Shown here one piece after another: positions 27,656 to 35,607 of a stretch of 64,000 nucleotides of DNA (position 1 is the stretch's first letter; each line of letters starts with the position of its first letter). The position numbers and the translations under genes were made by a program. Below the pieces are notes generated by a model that searched no databases, was not told the origin of the DNA, and saw nothing but the letters and a program-made list of their open reading frames with translations. Origin of the DNA: Laspinema palackyanum D2c. GTDB taxonomy: Bacteria > Cyanobacteriota > Cyanobacteriia > Cyanobacteriales > Laspinemataceae. The DNA lies in the NCBI RefSeq assembly GCF_025370875.1, contig NZ_JAMXFD010000008.1, positions 1-64,000 of the forward strand, written 5' to 3'.

Positions 27656-27746
27656 TTTATATTTTGCAGGTTCAATTTATAAAGGTTGAAAAAATTATAG
27701 CTTAATTTTATCTAACGGTGTGGAGTCCGCCATCATCATTGAGGTT

Positions 27747-29159
27747 TTATAAATAGTCATTGCCATCCAACTCCATCAAAGCCAAAATATCCTTCAAATC
27801 ATCCACTACTGCTTCTAACTCAGTAATAGCTTCACTCGCCAAGTCTTGGGGTTCCGGCAAATTATCCGCATCCTCTAAACTCTCATCCCTGAGCCAAGTC
27901 AAATCCAGTTTGTAATCCCGTTCCTGAACTTCCGCTAGGGAAAACCGTCGAAACCGCCCTTCGAGTCCCAAATCTTCCCGCTTGCTATTTCCATTCGGGT
28001 CATCCCCATAACAGCGCTCGAATTCCGCAAAATGCTGGGATGTCAAAGGGCGCTCTTTCTTCGTTACCCCCGGCACATTGGAACGGGCATCAAAAATCCA
28101 CACCGCCTCAGTGGGTAAACCTTTCTGCAAAAACACCACATTCGCTTTCACCCCTTGAGAATAAGGCGTAAAGGTTCCCCGAGGCAAGCGCAATACAGTA
28201 TGCACGTTGCAATCCTGCATCACAATTTTAAACACTTCTCCCGCCTTATCCTCAAACAAGCAATTATCCGGCAACACCATCGCCGCGCGTCCCCCGGGTT
28301 TGAGCGTCGTCAAAACGTGCTGGATAAAATTTAACTGTTTGTTACTCGTCTCAATGGTAAAGTCATCCCGTCCCGGCGCTTGATTCGCCCCTTTTGTGCC
28401 AAAGGGCGGATTGGTCAAAATGCAATCATAACGTTCTGCGCGATCGGCTTCGTAAATCGCATCCCCGAGATAAATCGTCGGTTCCAACCCCTGCAAAAAT
28501 AGATTCATCAACGCCAAACGCCGGGGACGGGGCACCAAATCTTGTCCGTAATAGGTTTGGGTTTTGATTCGCTTAATGTCCTTGCGGTCAAAAACGCCCC
28601 CCGTCTGTTCCATCAACCACTGATACGCCACCACCAAAAAACCCCCAGTCCCACAGGCAGGGTCGCAAATCTTGAAATGGGGACTCACCCGAGGGTCTGG
28701 TTTCATTAACCGGACGATGGATTGAATCAGTACCCGAGGGGTAAAATACTGTCCCGCGCCTTTTTTCCCTTCGCTTGCCGCCTTTTCCAGCAATCCCTCA
28801 AACGCCTGCGCCTTCACGTCCACATTTAGGGAGGTCCACTCTTCCTCATCAATCATGGCAATCAGGCGTTTGAGGTTCACTGGATTGTTAAACCTCGGCA
28901 TTGCCTGGGTGAAAATATCCCCCAGTAATCCCCGTTCCTCCCGCAATTGCCGCAGGATATCCAAGTAATAGTCAGCTAAATCCGTCCCGGAATAGGATTT
29001 AAGATTGTCCCACTCGCACCCCTGGGGAATCTTAATCCCCTTCTCATCCGCCATTTTCAGAAACAGCAGATAGGTCAACTGTTCGATATAGTCGCCATAG
29101 TCAATCCCATCATGGCGGAGGGTATTGCAAAATCCCCAGAGTTTATTTACGACATCCAT
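27747..29159 (-). CDS. hsdM: Type I restriction-modification N6-adenine methyltransferase
   Basis: About 470 residues from the ATG at 29159 (MDVVNKLWGFCNTLRHDG), the family-typical start; an upstream in-frame start would add 24 hydrophobic residues. The N-terminal helical domain (about 1-130) is followed by the methyltransferase core with DPACGTGGFLVVAYQW (SAM binding) and NPPFGTKG (catalytic NPPF). The C-terminus ends ELDGNDYL. It methylates adenine in the site chosen by HsdS, protecting host DNA. The gene starts 40 bases after hsdR. Its last codons are duplicated next to hsdS. Confidence 0.93.
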   Translation of the reverse strand: MDVVNKLWGFCNTLRHDGIDYGDYIEQLTYLLFLKMADEKGIKIPQGCEWDNLKSYSGTDLADYYLDILRQLREERGLLGDIFTQAMPRFNNPVNLKRLIAMIDEEEWTSLNVDVKAQAFEGLLEKAASEGKKGAGQYFTPRVLIQSIVRLMKPDPRVSPHFKICDPACGTGGFLVVAYQWLMEQTGGVFDRKDIKRIKTQTYYGQDLVPRPRRLALMNLFLQGLEPTIYLGDAIYEADRAERYDCILTNPPFGTKGANQAPGRDDFTIETSNKQLNFIQHVLTTLKPGGRAAMVLPDNCLFEDKAGEVFKIVMQDCNVHTVLRLPRGTFTPYSQGVKANVVFLQKGLPTEAVWIFDARSNVPGVTKKERPLTSQHFAEFERCYGDDPNGNSKREDLGLEGRFRRFSLAEVQERDYKLDLTWLRDESLEDADNLPEPQDLASEAITELEAVVDDLKDILALMELDGNDYL

Positions 29160-29199
29160 TCTTAATATCCATTGAGCTGACAACCCTGGAAAAGGGATT

Positions 29200-31872
29200 T
29201 TAAAGGGCAATTTCCCGATTAATTTGGGCAATCAATGCCTCTAACTGTCCCTGAAACACTTTTTGCGCTTTTCCCAATCCCCCATAACGCTCGAAAATCG
29301 GGGCATATTCAAAATCATCTATCTCAACTGTCAAGTTTTGCACCAGATATTCGCCGATGTAACCCAACCACTGCAACTGTTCCGGATTAAACTCCTTGCC
29401 TGCCATCACCCGCGCTAACGCCCGGTTTACCCGTTCCTGTGCGGTGTAAATCGGTTCATCTGGGCGCGTGGCGTGTTTCACCATTGAGATGATGTCAGCC
29501 AAGGCTTTATTATGCACCAATTGGTGTGCGCGTTGAAGTTGCGGTTCAGAAAACTGATTTTTCTGCAAAACCTGCCGCAGTTCCTCCAGGACCTGGGAAT
29601 TCCATTCCTGGGGACGTTCCTGTAAAATCCGCATCGCCTCAATCTGGGAACTATTCTCCCGCACAAACCGAGAAAAGCTATCCAGGTAATCTTCGGGTTT
29701 TTTGCCTTGAATCACGACTTCAGACGAGACTTGATCCTCACCCTCATACCCCACTAAAAAGGTCTGTTTGGCTTTGGGGTAATTCTCCAAAACATCCTGA
29801 AACCCAGGATTTTGCAGCAAATTCAGGGTATTGGCGAAGTCGGTTTCCATCCGTTCCGGCAGACTGCGGGCAAATCCCCCGATATCCCCATCCGGGATAT
29901 AGTTAGCAAACTGCTGTCTCGCCTCTTCACTCATGTTGCGATGGATGCGATGCAGTCGTTTCGTAAATGCTTTGAGAGAAGACTCGCGATCGCGATTCTG
30001 CACGATATTTTCCATCACCTGTTTCACCGAGACACTCTGCTGACGCAGGGGTTCGATTTTAAAATTGCTAACCTCGGCAAAATACTCGATTAACGACCCG
30101 CCAAAACAATCGAAAATTGTGAAATGAGTTTTGTTGATATCCCCACAGAGGCGCGTCCCCCGTCCCAACATTTGCTCCCAGAGAATTCGCGATTTCACCG
30201 GGCGCATAAAGACAATAAATTCTAAACTCGGAATATCTACCCCGGTACTGAGCATATCCACAGTAACCGCAATTTTAGGCTGAGGACGGTTGCGAAACTC
30301 CCGAATACATTGCAAAGGTCGATCCACTTTTCCGGTGATTTTCTGTACGAATTCATCCCCTCTGGCAAAGACTTCCTTGCAAATTCTCACCACTTGGTCT
30401 GCATGGGAAATATGGGCTAAATCATTCACCGCAAATATCAAAATTCGGGGAAACCGCCCGGTTTCTTGTTCATGGCGAGACGCATATTTAGCAATCTCTT
30501 CAATAATCTTGCGATTGCTGTCAGGAATAGTAATTTTTCGCTCAATGTCAGTGGTAGAAAATTCCCGCTCGTCTTCTAATTCATCGTAAACCTCTTCACC
30601 CGTTTCCCGGTCAATTCTGCCCACCATTTCCCCTTCACGGACAAACGTGCCATTTAAGCGGATATCGGAATGAATATCGATGCGCTCATAATCCACTAAC
30701 CACCCATCTTGGATTGCCTGTTGAGTGGTGTAGCGATACACCACTTCGCGAAATAGAGAGACGGTATGCGCTGCCGGGGTAGCAGTCAAGCCAATTTTAA
30801 TCGCATCAAAATAGTCAATGGTTTTGCGCCAAGAACCCACCTCGCTAGAGGTATATCCCCGATGGCACTCATCGGCAATAATTAAATCAAAGGCATGAAT
30901 GGGGATATCTAGTTGTTCGGCATCGCTTTCCTCTTCAACATCCCCCGTTTCCCCTTCGGCACCTGTCCCTTTCCCAAACAGATTGATCGTCATCCGTTGA
31001 ATGGTGGAGACATAGACAAAGGTATGGGTTTCGTTGGGATTCGTTAAGTAAGCACTGGGTAATACTTCCGGGTTAAAGGATTCTTCTTCCCCAAAATCTT
31101 CTCGCCGAAATTGCTGGCTGTAAACTTCGTATTCTTTATTAAATTTGTTGCCGCGTGGGGTATCAAATGAGGCAAATTCTCGGACGGCTTGCGCTGCCAA
31201 AGCACGGCGATCGACTAAAAATAAAATCCGCCGAGCTTTTTTGGATGCCAGCAAACGGTAAACTTGAGACACGGTGCAGAAGGTTTTCCCGGTTCCGGTT
31301 GCCATCGCAATCAATAAATGTCGCAACCCTCGGGATATCGCCTGTTCCGTTGCTGCGATCGCCTTTTCCTGATAGGGACGCAATCGGGTATTTTCGGCGA
31401 TCGCATTCTCCAGAAACCAGCGATCGCAGCTTTCCTCATCCCGCTTGAACAACTCAGTTAAGGCATCGGCAGAATGAAAGGTGGTAATCTGACGAGACAG
31501 ATTATTTTCCTGGCGCACATCGAGAAAATAAATCAATTCTCCATTACTGGAAAATAAAAACGGCACTCGATACCCACGCCAGTTCCCCACCCCCTGAAAC
31601 GTTGTTTTAGAATACCGCTTTGCTTGCGTTAACACCCCTTCAGCACCCAAGGATACTCGCTTCGCCTCAATGAACCCCAGCAACTGACCCTGGACGAATA
31701 AAGCATAATCCGCAGGACCACTGGCAGTCGGATATTCCTCAACGGCATGGCATTTCAGTTGGCTGGTATCCAATCTGTCACTATAGGGGATGATTTGCCA
31801 AGGGGGATTGAGTGCCTGGAGCTTTTTGTTAATGCGATCGCGTCTGGTAATGGATTCCGGTTCTTTGCTCAT
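29200..31872 (-). CDS. hsdR: Type I restriction endonuclease/translocase subunit
   Basis: About 890 residues. The N-terminal PD-(D/E)xK nuclease region is visible as ADYALFVQGQLLGFIEAKR (about 55-75 from the ATG at 31872). The SF2 helicase motor follows: Walker A MATGTGKTF (about 190), DECHRGYT (motif II), GLTATPAAHT (motif III), and GRGTRLC (motif VI). The C-terminal helical region should bind HsdM. It cuts unmethylated foreign DNA after ATP-driven translocation. It is first in the operon hsdR-hsdM-(vapBC)-hsdS. No clear ribosome-binding site precedes the start. Confidence 0.92.
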   Translation of the reverse strand: MSKEPESITRRDRINKKLQALNPPWQIIPYSDRLDTSQLKCHAVEEYPTASGPADYALFVQGQLLGFIEAKRVSLGAEGVLTQAKRYSKTTFQGVGNWRGYRVPFLFSSNGELIYFLDVRQENNLSRQITTFHSADALTELFKRDEESCDRWFLENAIAENTRLRPYQEKAIAATEQAISRGLRHLLIAMATGTGKTFCTVSQVYRLLASKKARRILFLVDRRALAAQAVREFASFDTPRGNKFNKEYEVYSQQFRREDFGEEESFNPEVLPSAYLTNPNETHTFVYVSTIQRMTINLFGKGTGAEGETGDVEEESDAEQLDIPIHAFDLIIADECHRGYTSSEVGSWRKTIDYFDAIKIGLTATPAAHTVSLFREVVYRYTTQQAIQDGWLVDYERIDIHSDIRLNGTFVREGEMVGRIDRETGEEVYDELEDEREFSTTDIERKITIPDSNRKIIEEIAKYASRHEQETGRFPRILIFAVNDLAHISHADQVVRICKEVFARGDEFVQKITGKVDRPLQCIREFRNRPQPKIAVTVDMLSTGVDIPSLEFIVFMRPVKSRILWEQMLGRGTRLCGDINKTHFTIFDCFGGSLIEYFAEVSNFKIEPLRQQSVSVKQVMENIVQNRDRESSLKAFTKRLHRIHRNMSEEARQQFANYIPDGDIGGFARSLPERMETDFANTLNLLQNPGFQDVLENYPKAKQTFLVGYEGEDQVSSEVVIQGKKPEDYLDSFSRFVRENSSQIEAMRILQERPQEWNSQVLEELRQVLQKNQFSEPQLQRAHQLVHNKALADIISMVKHATRPDEPIYTAQERVNRALARVMAGKEFNPEQLQWLGYIGEYLVQNLTVEIDDFEYAPIFERYGGLGKAQKVFQGQLEALIAQINREIAL

Positions 31873-31957
31873 GATGGTGTCGCTACAGAAGTGCAAGTCT
31901 CAGAGGTAGGATGCCACCCCAAATCGACTCGTTACAATCTCCCTCCCAGCTTAACCC

Positions 31958-33535
31958 TCAACGGGCGATCGCCCAGGTTTCGCGATCGCGTGATGTTCCG
32001 GTCAGTTTTTCTAAAGGCGATCGCCTTGACAGAGGATTAAACGTCACTGGAGACAGTTTTTTCCATTGGTTAATCACAATTAATCGGATATCTCGGAGTT
32101 CTTCGCCACAGTGAATATCCGGGTGTTCACAGGTTAAAAAAGCTAAGTTTTGTTCTCTGCCTTCTACTAAAAATTGAGGGAGAACAACGGTGTAAGTTTG
32201 AGTGGGTTTGAGGAGGCGATCGGCTATCATCCAATTATTATCGATATCCTGCTGGACATTCGCCGTTTGCAAATAACCCCCAGTCCCTTTATTCTCGATT
32301 CCTTGGTTCAAAACTTGTTCTAGCAGACTCCCTTTCATTTCAACTGCCATCACCAAACCCGGAAAAGGCAACAGTCTGAGGATATCATATTGGGTAATCG
32401 GACCGGGTTCAATCACGTCATCGATCCGAATTGCGCCACTATTCAGAATTGCTAAATCAGCATTCTTTACTTCATTTAACAGAAATTGAGTGAGTAATCT
32501 GGTCAAGTTGGTGGGTTGATGGCGAATGCGGCTATCTAACCCATCCAGGGACTCGGTGAGGGTGGCAATCACTTCATCAGGATTAAATCCATTATCTCGA
32601 AAGGCTTGATATCCTTTTTCTAGCCATTCATTGATGATTTGCCTCACGGTTAAATCTTCAGGGATGGATTGAGTAATGGGGACTAATTCTGAAATAATAT
32701 TGAGCTGTTGAGTGGTCGTATCATAGCTTAAACGGTGAACATATACAGTTTTCGCATTGGCATCGGACTTAAAAATCGGGGTGAGATTAGCACCGCGCCA
32801 AACCTGAATATTTTCATGTTCATGACCCCCGAGAATGAGGTCAATTTCTGGGATAGATTCGGCTAATTGTTTATCCTGTTCAAAGGAGAGATGGGTGAGG
32901 GCTACCAGAATATCCACTTGGCCTTGCAATTGCTGAATTTGAGTTTTTGCTGATTCAATTGGGTCAGTATAGGTTACATAATTTCTCCGGTTTAAATCCA
33001 GGGTTACCCCGATTAATCCGACTCTAACCACTGTACCTTGTTCGCCCGCTATTTCAAAGATGATAGACCGAGGGACTTGCTGAAAGGGTTCTGCAAATTC
33101 ATTGGAAACGTTTGTGGAAAACCATTGAAAATTAGACTCTTGCAAGCGAGCATAAAATTGTTCTTTTCTGAGGTCAAATTCGTGATTGCCAAAGGTGGCA
33201 TAGTCGAGTCCCAGGGTATTCATCACGGCGACCATTTGCTGACCGGCGATCGCCTGTCCCTCGATTTGAGCATTTCCCAGTCCAGAAGGACTCAACAAAT
33301 CACCCGCCAACAGGGTAAAAGTATGGGGGTTTTCCCTTAGTAATTGCTGTCTCAATGTAGCGACTCGCGCCAATCCCCCCCGAGCATTTTCATTCTGAGG
33401 TGGTGTGATTTCATTGATGTCATTGAGATGAAGCAAATTCAGGTTAACAATTTCAGCAAAAACAGGAGTGGCGAGCAGAATGCTGAATCCAGATAAAATG
33501 AGGCTGCAAGTTTTCCAAATCTGTAGGCGTTTCAT
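31958..33535 (-). CDS. UshA-like 5'-nucleotidase/metallophosphatase, exported
   Basis: A 525-residue protein with a signal peptide (about 1-28, ending TPVFA). The N-terminal calcineurin-like phosphoesterase has NLLHLNDINEI (first metal site, with Asn-Asp-Ile in place of the usual Asn-Asp-x-His), GDLLSPS, GNHEFD (about 115) and GGHEHE (about 218). The C-terminal 5'-nucleotidase domain (about 320-490) binds the base. It hydrolyses extracellular nucleotides or related phosphate esters. The His after the first Asp-metal motif (normally DxH) reads Ile, so activity may be altered. It ends 86 bases upstream of the hsdR start. Confidence 0.82.
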   Translation of the reverse strand: MKRLQIWKTCSLILSGFSILLATPVFAEIVNLNLLHLNDINEITPPQNENARGGLARVATLRQQLLRENPHTFTLLAGDLLSPSGLGNAQIEGQAIAGQQMVAVMNTLGLDYATFGNHEFDLRKEQFYARLQESNFQWFSTNVSNEFAEPFQQVPRSIIFEIAGEQGTVVRVGLIGVTLDLNRRNYVTYTDPIESAKTQIQQLQGQVDILVALTHLSFEQDKQLAESIPEIDLILGGHEHENIQVWRGANLTPIFKSDANAKTVYVHRLSYDTTTQQLNIISELVPITQSIPEDLTVRQIINEWLEKGYQAFRDNGFNPDEVIATLTESLDGLDSRIRHQPTNLTRLLTQFLLNEVKNADLAILNSGAIRIDDVIEPGPITQYDILRLLPFPGLVMAVEMKGSLLEQVLNQGIENKGTGGYLQTANVQQDIDNNWMIADRLLKPTQTYTVVLPQFLVEGREQNLAFLTCEHPDIHCGEELRDIRLIVINQWKKLSPVTFNPLSRRSPLEKLTGTSRDRETWAIAR

Positions 33536-33683
33536 GAGTCACCTCGTTATCATCAAGACCGGAAAGACGCAATTCGAGTGATTTAAAAAGGCTTGAATGG
33601 AGTGATACTAGAAATAGGTCGTTATTTTTTTAAAATAAATACTCTATCCAAGCCGATGTTTTAAAATTGGGAGTTAACCCGGG

Positions 33684-34289
33684 TTATTTTTCGCTGAAGA
33701 CGACATCTTCATAAATCAAGTCTATAGGAACCCGAAACTCTATACTGGTCAGTTCTATTTCATCCCCTTCTCCATAAGTAGAAAGTTCCCATAACCCTTT
33801 TTCATTCAATCGGAAACACTCCACCATTTTTTGGTTTGCGCTCACTAGGAGATACTCGCGTAAGGTAGAAATCTGCCGATAGTTCTGAAATTTTTGGCCT
33901 CGGTCAAATCCCTCGGTTCCTGGAGAGAGAACCTCGGCAATTAAACAAGGGAAGTTAATCACCGTTTTGGCAAGTTTATCCTGTTCATTGCAGGTGACCA
34001 TGACATCAGGATAATGGAAAGGTCCAGATTCAGAAACCCCGAGTTTGGAATCGGCCATTAGCACCTTAAATCCTTTTCCCCGCAGATGATTTTTGAGTGC
34101 AGTGGTTAAATTAACGGCTATTTCGTTATGAGCAATTGTTCTTCCAGTTAGGGCCAGATTTTCACTATTTATCTCTTCATTTTTAGCAAAAACCTTGCCA
34201 TTCATATATTCATATTTGAGGGGTTGTTTTTCCTCCCATTCTAAGTATTCTTCTGGACTCATATAATTGTGGTTGGGATTAGCAATCAT
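33684..34289 (-). CDS. Uma2 family (putative restriction) endonuclease, copy 1
   Basis: A 201-residue Uma2/DUF820 protein with a PD-(D/E)xK-like core (PDVMVTC, then LIAEVLSPGTEGFDRGQKFQNYRQI). The family is hugely expanded in cyanobacteria and is thought to be nuclease-like, often mobile-element-linked; the actual substrate is unknown. It starts with MSPEEYLEWEEKQPLKYEYMNG, the standard Uma2 N-terminus. It belongs to a different branch than the two copies that follow it upstream. Confidence 0.85.
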   Translation of the reverse strand: MIANPNHNYMSPEEYLEWEEKQPLKYEYMNGKVFAKNEEINSENLALTGRTIAHNEIAVNLTTALKNHLRGKGFKVLMADSKLGVSESGPFHYPDVMVTCNEQDKLAKTVINFPCLIAEVLSPGTEGFDRGQKFQNYRQISTLREYLLVSANQKMVECFRLNEKGLWELSTYGEGDEIELTSIEFRVPIDLIYEDVVFSEK

Positions 34290-34340
34290 GATATTCTCCT
34301 AAGTTTTGATGCTTTATTTTAATTTTTTATGACTTTCAGT

Positions 34341-34913
34341 TTACCAAATCGGTTGTAACGTTAGGATAAAACCCGGTAATACTTCTTCTCCGGATAGGGT
34401 GGAAGGAGACTGTAATACTTCCACTGGGCGATTTTTACGATAAATCTCGACGGTTTTGGTTTCGGGGTCGATTAACCAACCTAAGCGCAATCCGTTGGTG
34501 AGGTATTCTTGCATTTTGGAACGGGTGGTTTGAATTTCATCGGTTTCCGAGACTAATTCCACGGCGAAATCGGGACATAAGGGTAAAAATTTCTTCCGTT
34601 GTTCTGGGGTTAATGCTTCCCATCGTTCTAGTTTGAGCCAACTGACATCAGGCGATCGCACTGCACCATTCGGCAACCTAAACCCAGTAGAGGAATCAAA
34701 GGCTTTCCCCAGGCGGTTTTGGCGGTTCCAATCCCACAATTGGCCGCTTAATTCAAAGTTGCGATCGCCTGTTTCACCTCCAGTGGGTGGCATAATGATT
34801 AACGCTCCATTTGCAGTTAATTCTAACTGTAAGTTTTGATTGATTTGCGCTAATTCTGCGAACTGTTCTACAGTCATTTTTAACGCGGGTTGTAGATTTA
34901 AAGTAACTTCCAT
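34341..34913 (-). CDS. Uma2 family endonuclease, copy 2
   Basis: A 190-residue Uma2 protein with MPPTGGETG, SPDVSWLKLERW and FAVELVSETDEIQTTRSKMQEYLTNG, the conserved acidic and basic residues of the fold. It is a close paralogue of the next gene, with which it shares length and long identical stretches, so the two arose by a recent tandem duplication. Function of the family is not established. Confidence 0.85.
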   Translation of the reverse strand: MEVTLNLQPALKMTVEQFAELAQINQNLQLELTANGALIIMPPTGGETGDRNFELSGQLWDWNRQNRLGKAFDSSTGFRLPNGAVRSPDVSWLKLERWEALTPEQRKKFLPLCPDFAVELVSETDEIQTTRSKMQEYLTNGLRLGWLIDPETKTVEIYRKNRPVEVLQSPSTLSGEEVLPGFILTLQPIW

Positions 34914-34958
34914 CCTTCCCCCTAAACCTTTTTCTCTTGTTTTTTTATAGATTAACAG

Positions 34959-35531
34959 TTACCCAATTGGTTGTAAATTTAGGATAAAATTTGGTAATAC
35001 TTCTTCCCCAGATAGGGTTGGAGGAGATTGCAAAATTTCTACTGGCCGATTTTTACGATAAATCTCGACGGTTTTAGTTTCGGGGTCAATTAACCAACCT
35101 AAGCGCAATCCGTTGGTGAGGTATTCTTGCATTTTGGACCGGGTGGTTTGAATCTCATCGGTTTCGGAGACTAATTCCACGGCGAAATCGGGACATAAGG
35201 GTAAAAATTTCTTACGCTGTTCTGGAGTTAATGCTTCCCATCGTTCTAGTTTGAGCCAACTGACATCAGGCGATCGCACGGCACCATTTGGCAACCGAAA
35301 CCCCGTGGAGGAATCAAAGGCTTTACCCAGTCGTTTTTTGCGGTTCCAGAGTCCTAAATCGATATAAATTTCAAAGTTTTTATTTCCCGTTTCTCCTCCA
35401 GTGGGTGGCATAATGATTAACGCTCCAGTTGCGGTTAATTCTAGTTGTAATTCTTGATTAATTTGCGCTAACTCGGCAAACTGTTCTGGAGTCAGTTTGA
35501 GCGCCGGTTGTAGATTCAATGTGACTGCCAT
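34959..35531 (-). CDS. Uma2 family endonuclease, copy 3
   Basis: A 190-residue near-duplicate of the adjacent Uma2 gene. The two differ mainly around residues 45-70 (IYIDLGLWNRKKRLG against LSGQLWDWNRQNRLG), while the C-terminal half is almost identical. It is 45 bases upstream of its paralogue in the same orientation. Confidence 0.85.
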   Translation of the reverse strand: MAVTLNLQPALKLTPEQFAELAQINQELQLELTATGALIIMPPTGGETGNKNFEIYIDLGLWNRKKRLGKAFDSSTGFRLPNGAVRSPDVSWLKLERWEALTPEQRKKFLPLCPDFAVELVSETDEIQTTRSKMQEYLTNGLRLGWLIDPETKTVEIYRKNRPVEILQSPPTLSGEEVLPNFILNLQPIG

Positions 35532-35607
35532 TCTTCCTCCGGGATGCTTGTTTAGGGACTCAGGCAGGACAAGGGTATCCCCTGTCCTTACCTGTGATTT
35601 TTAGGGT

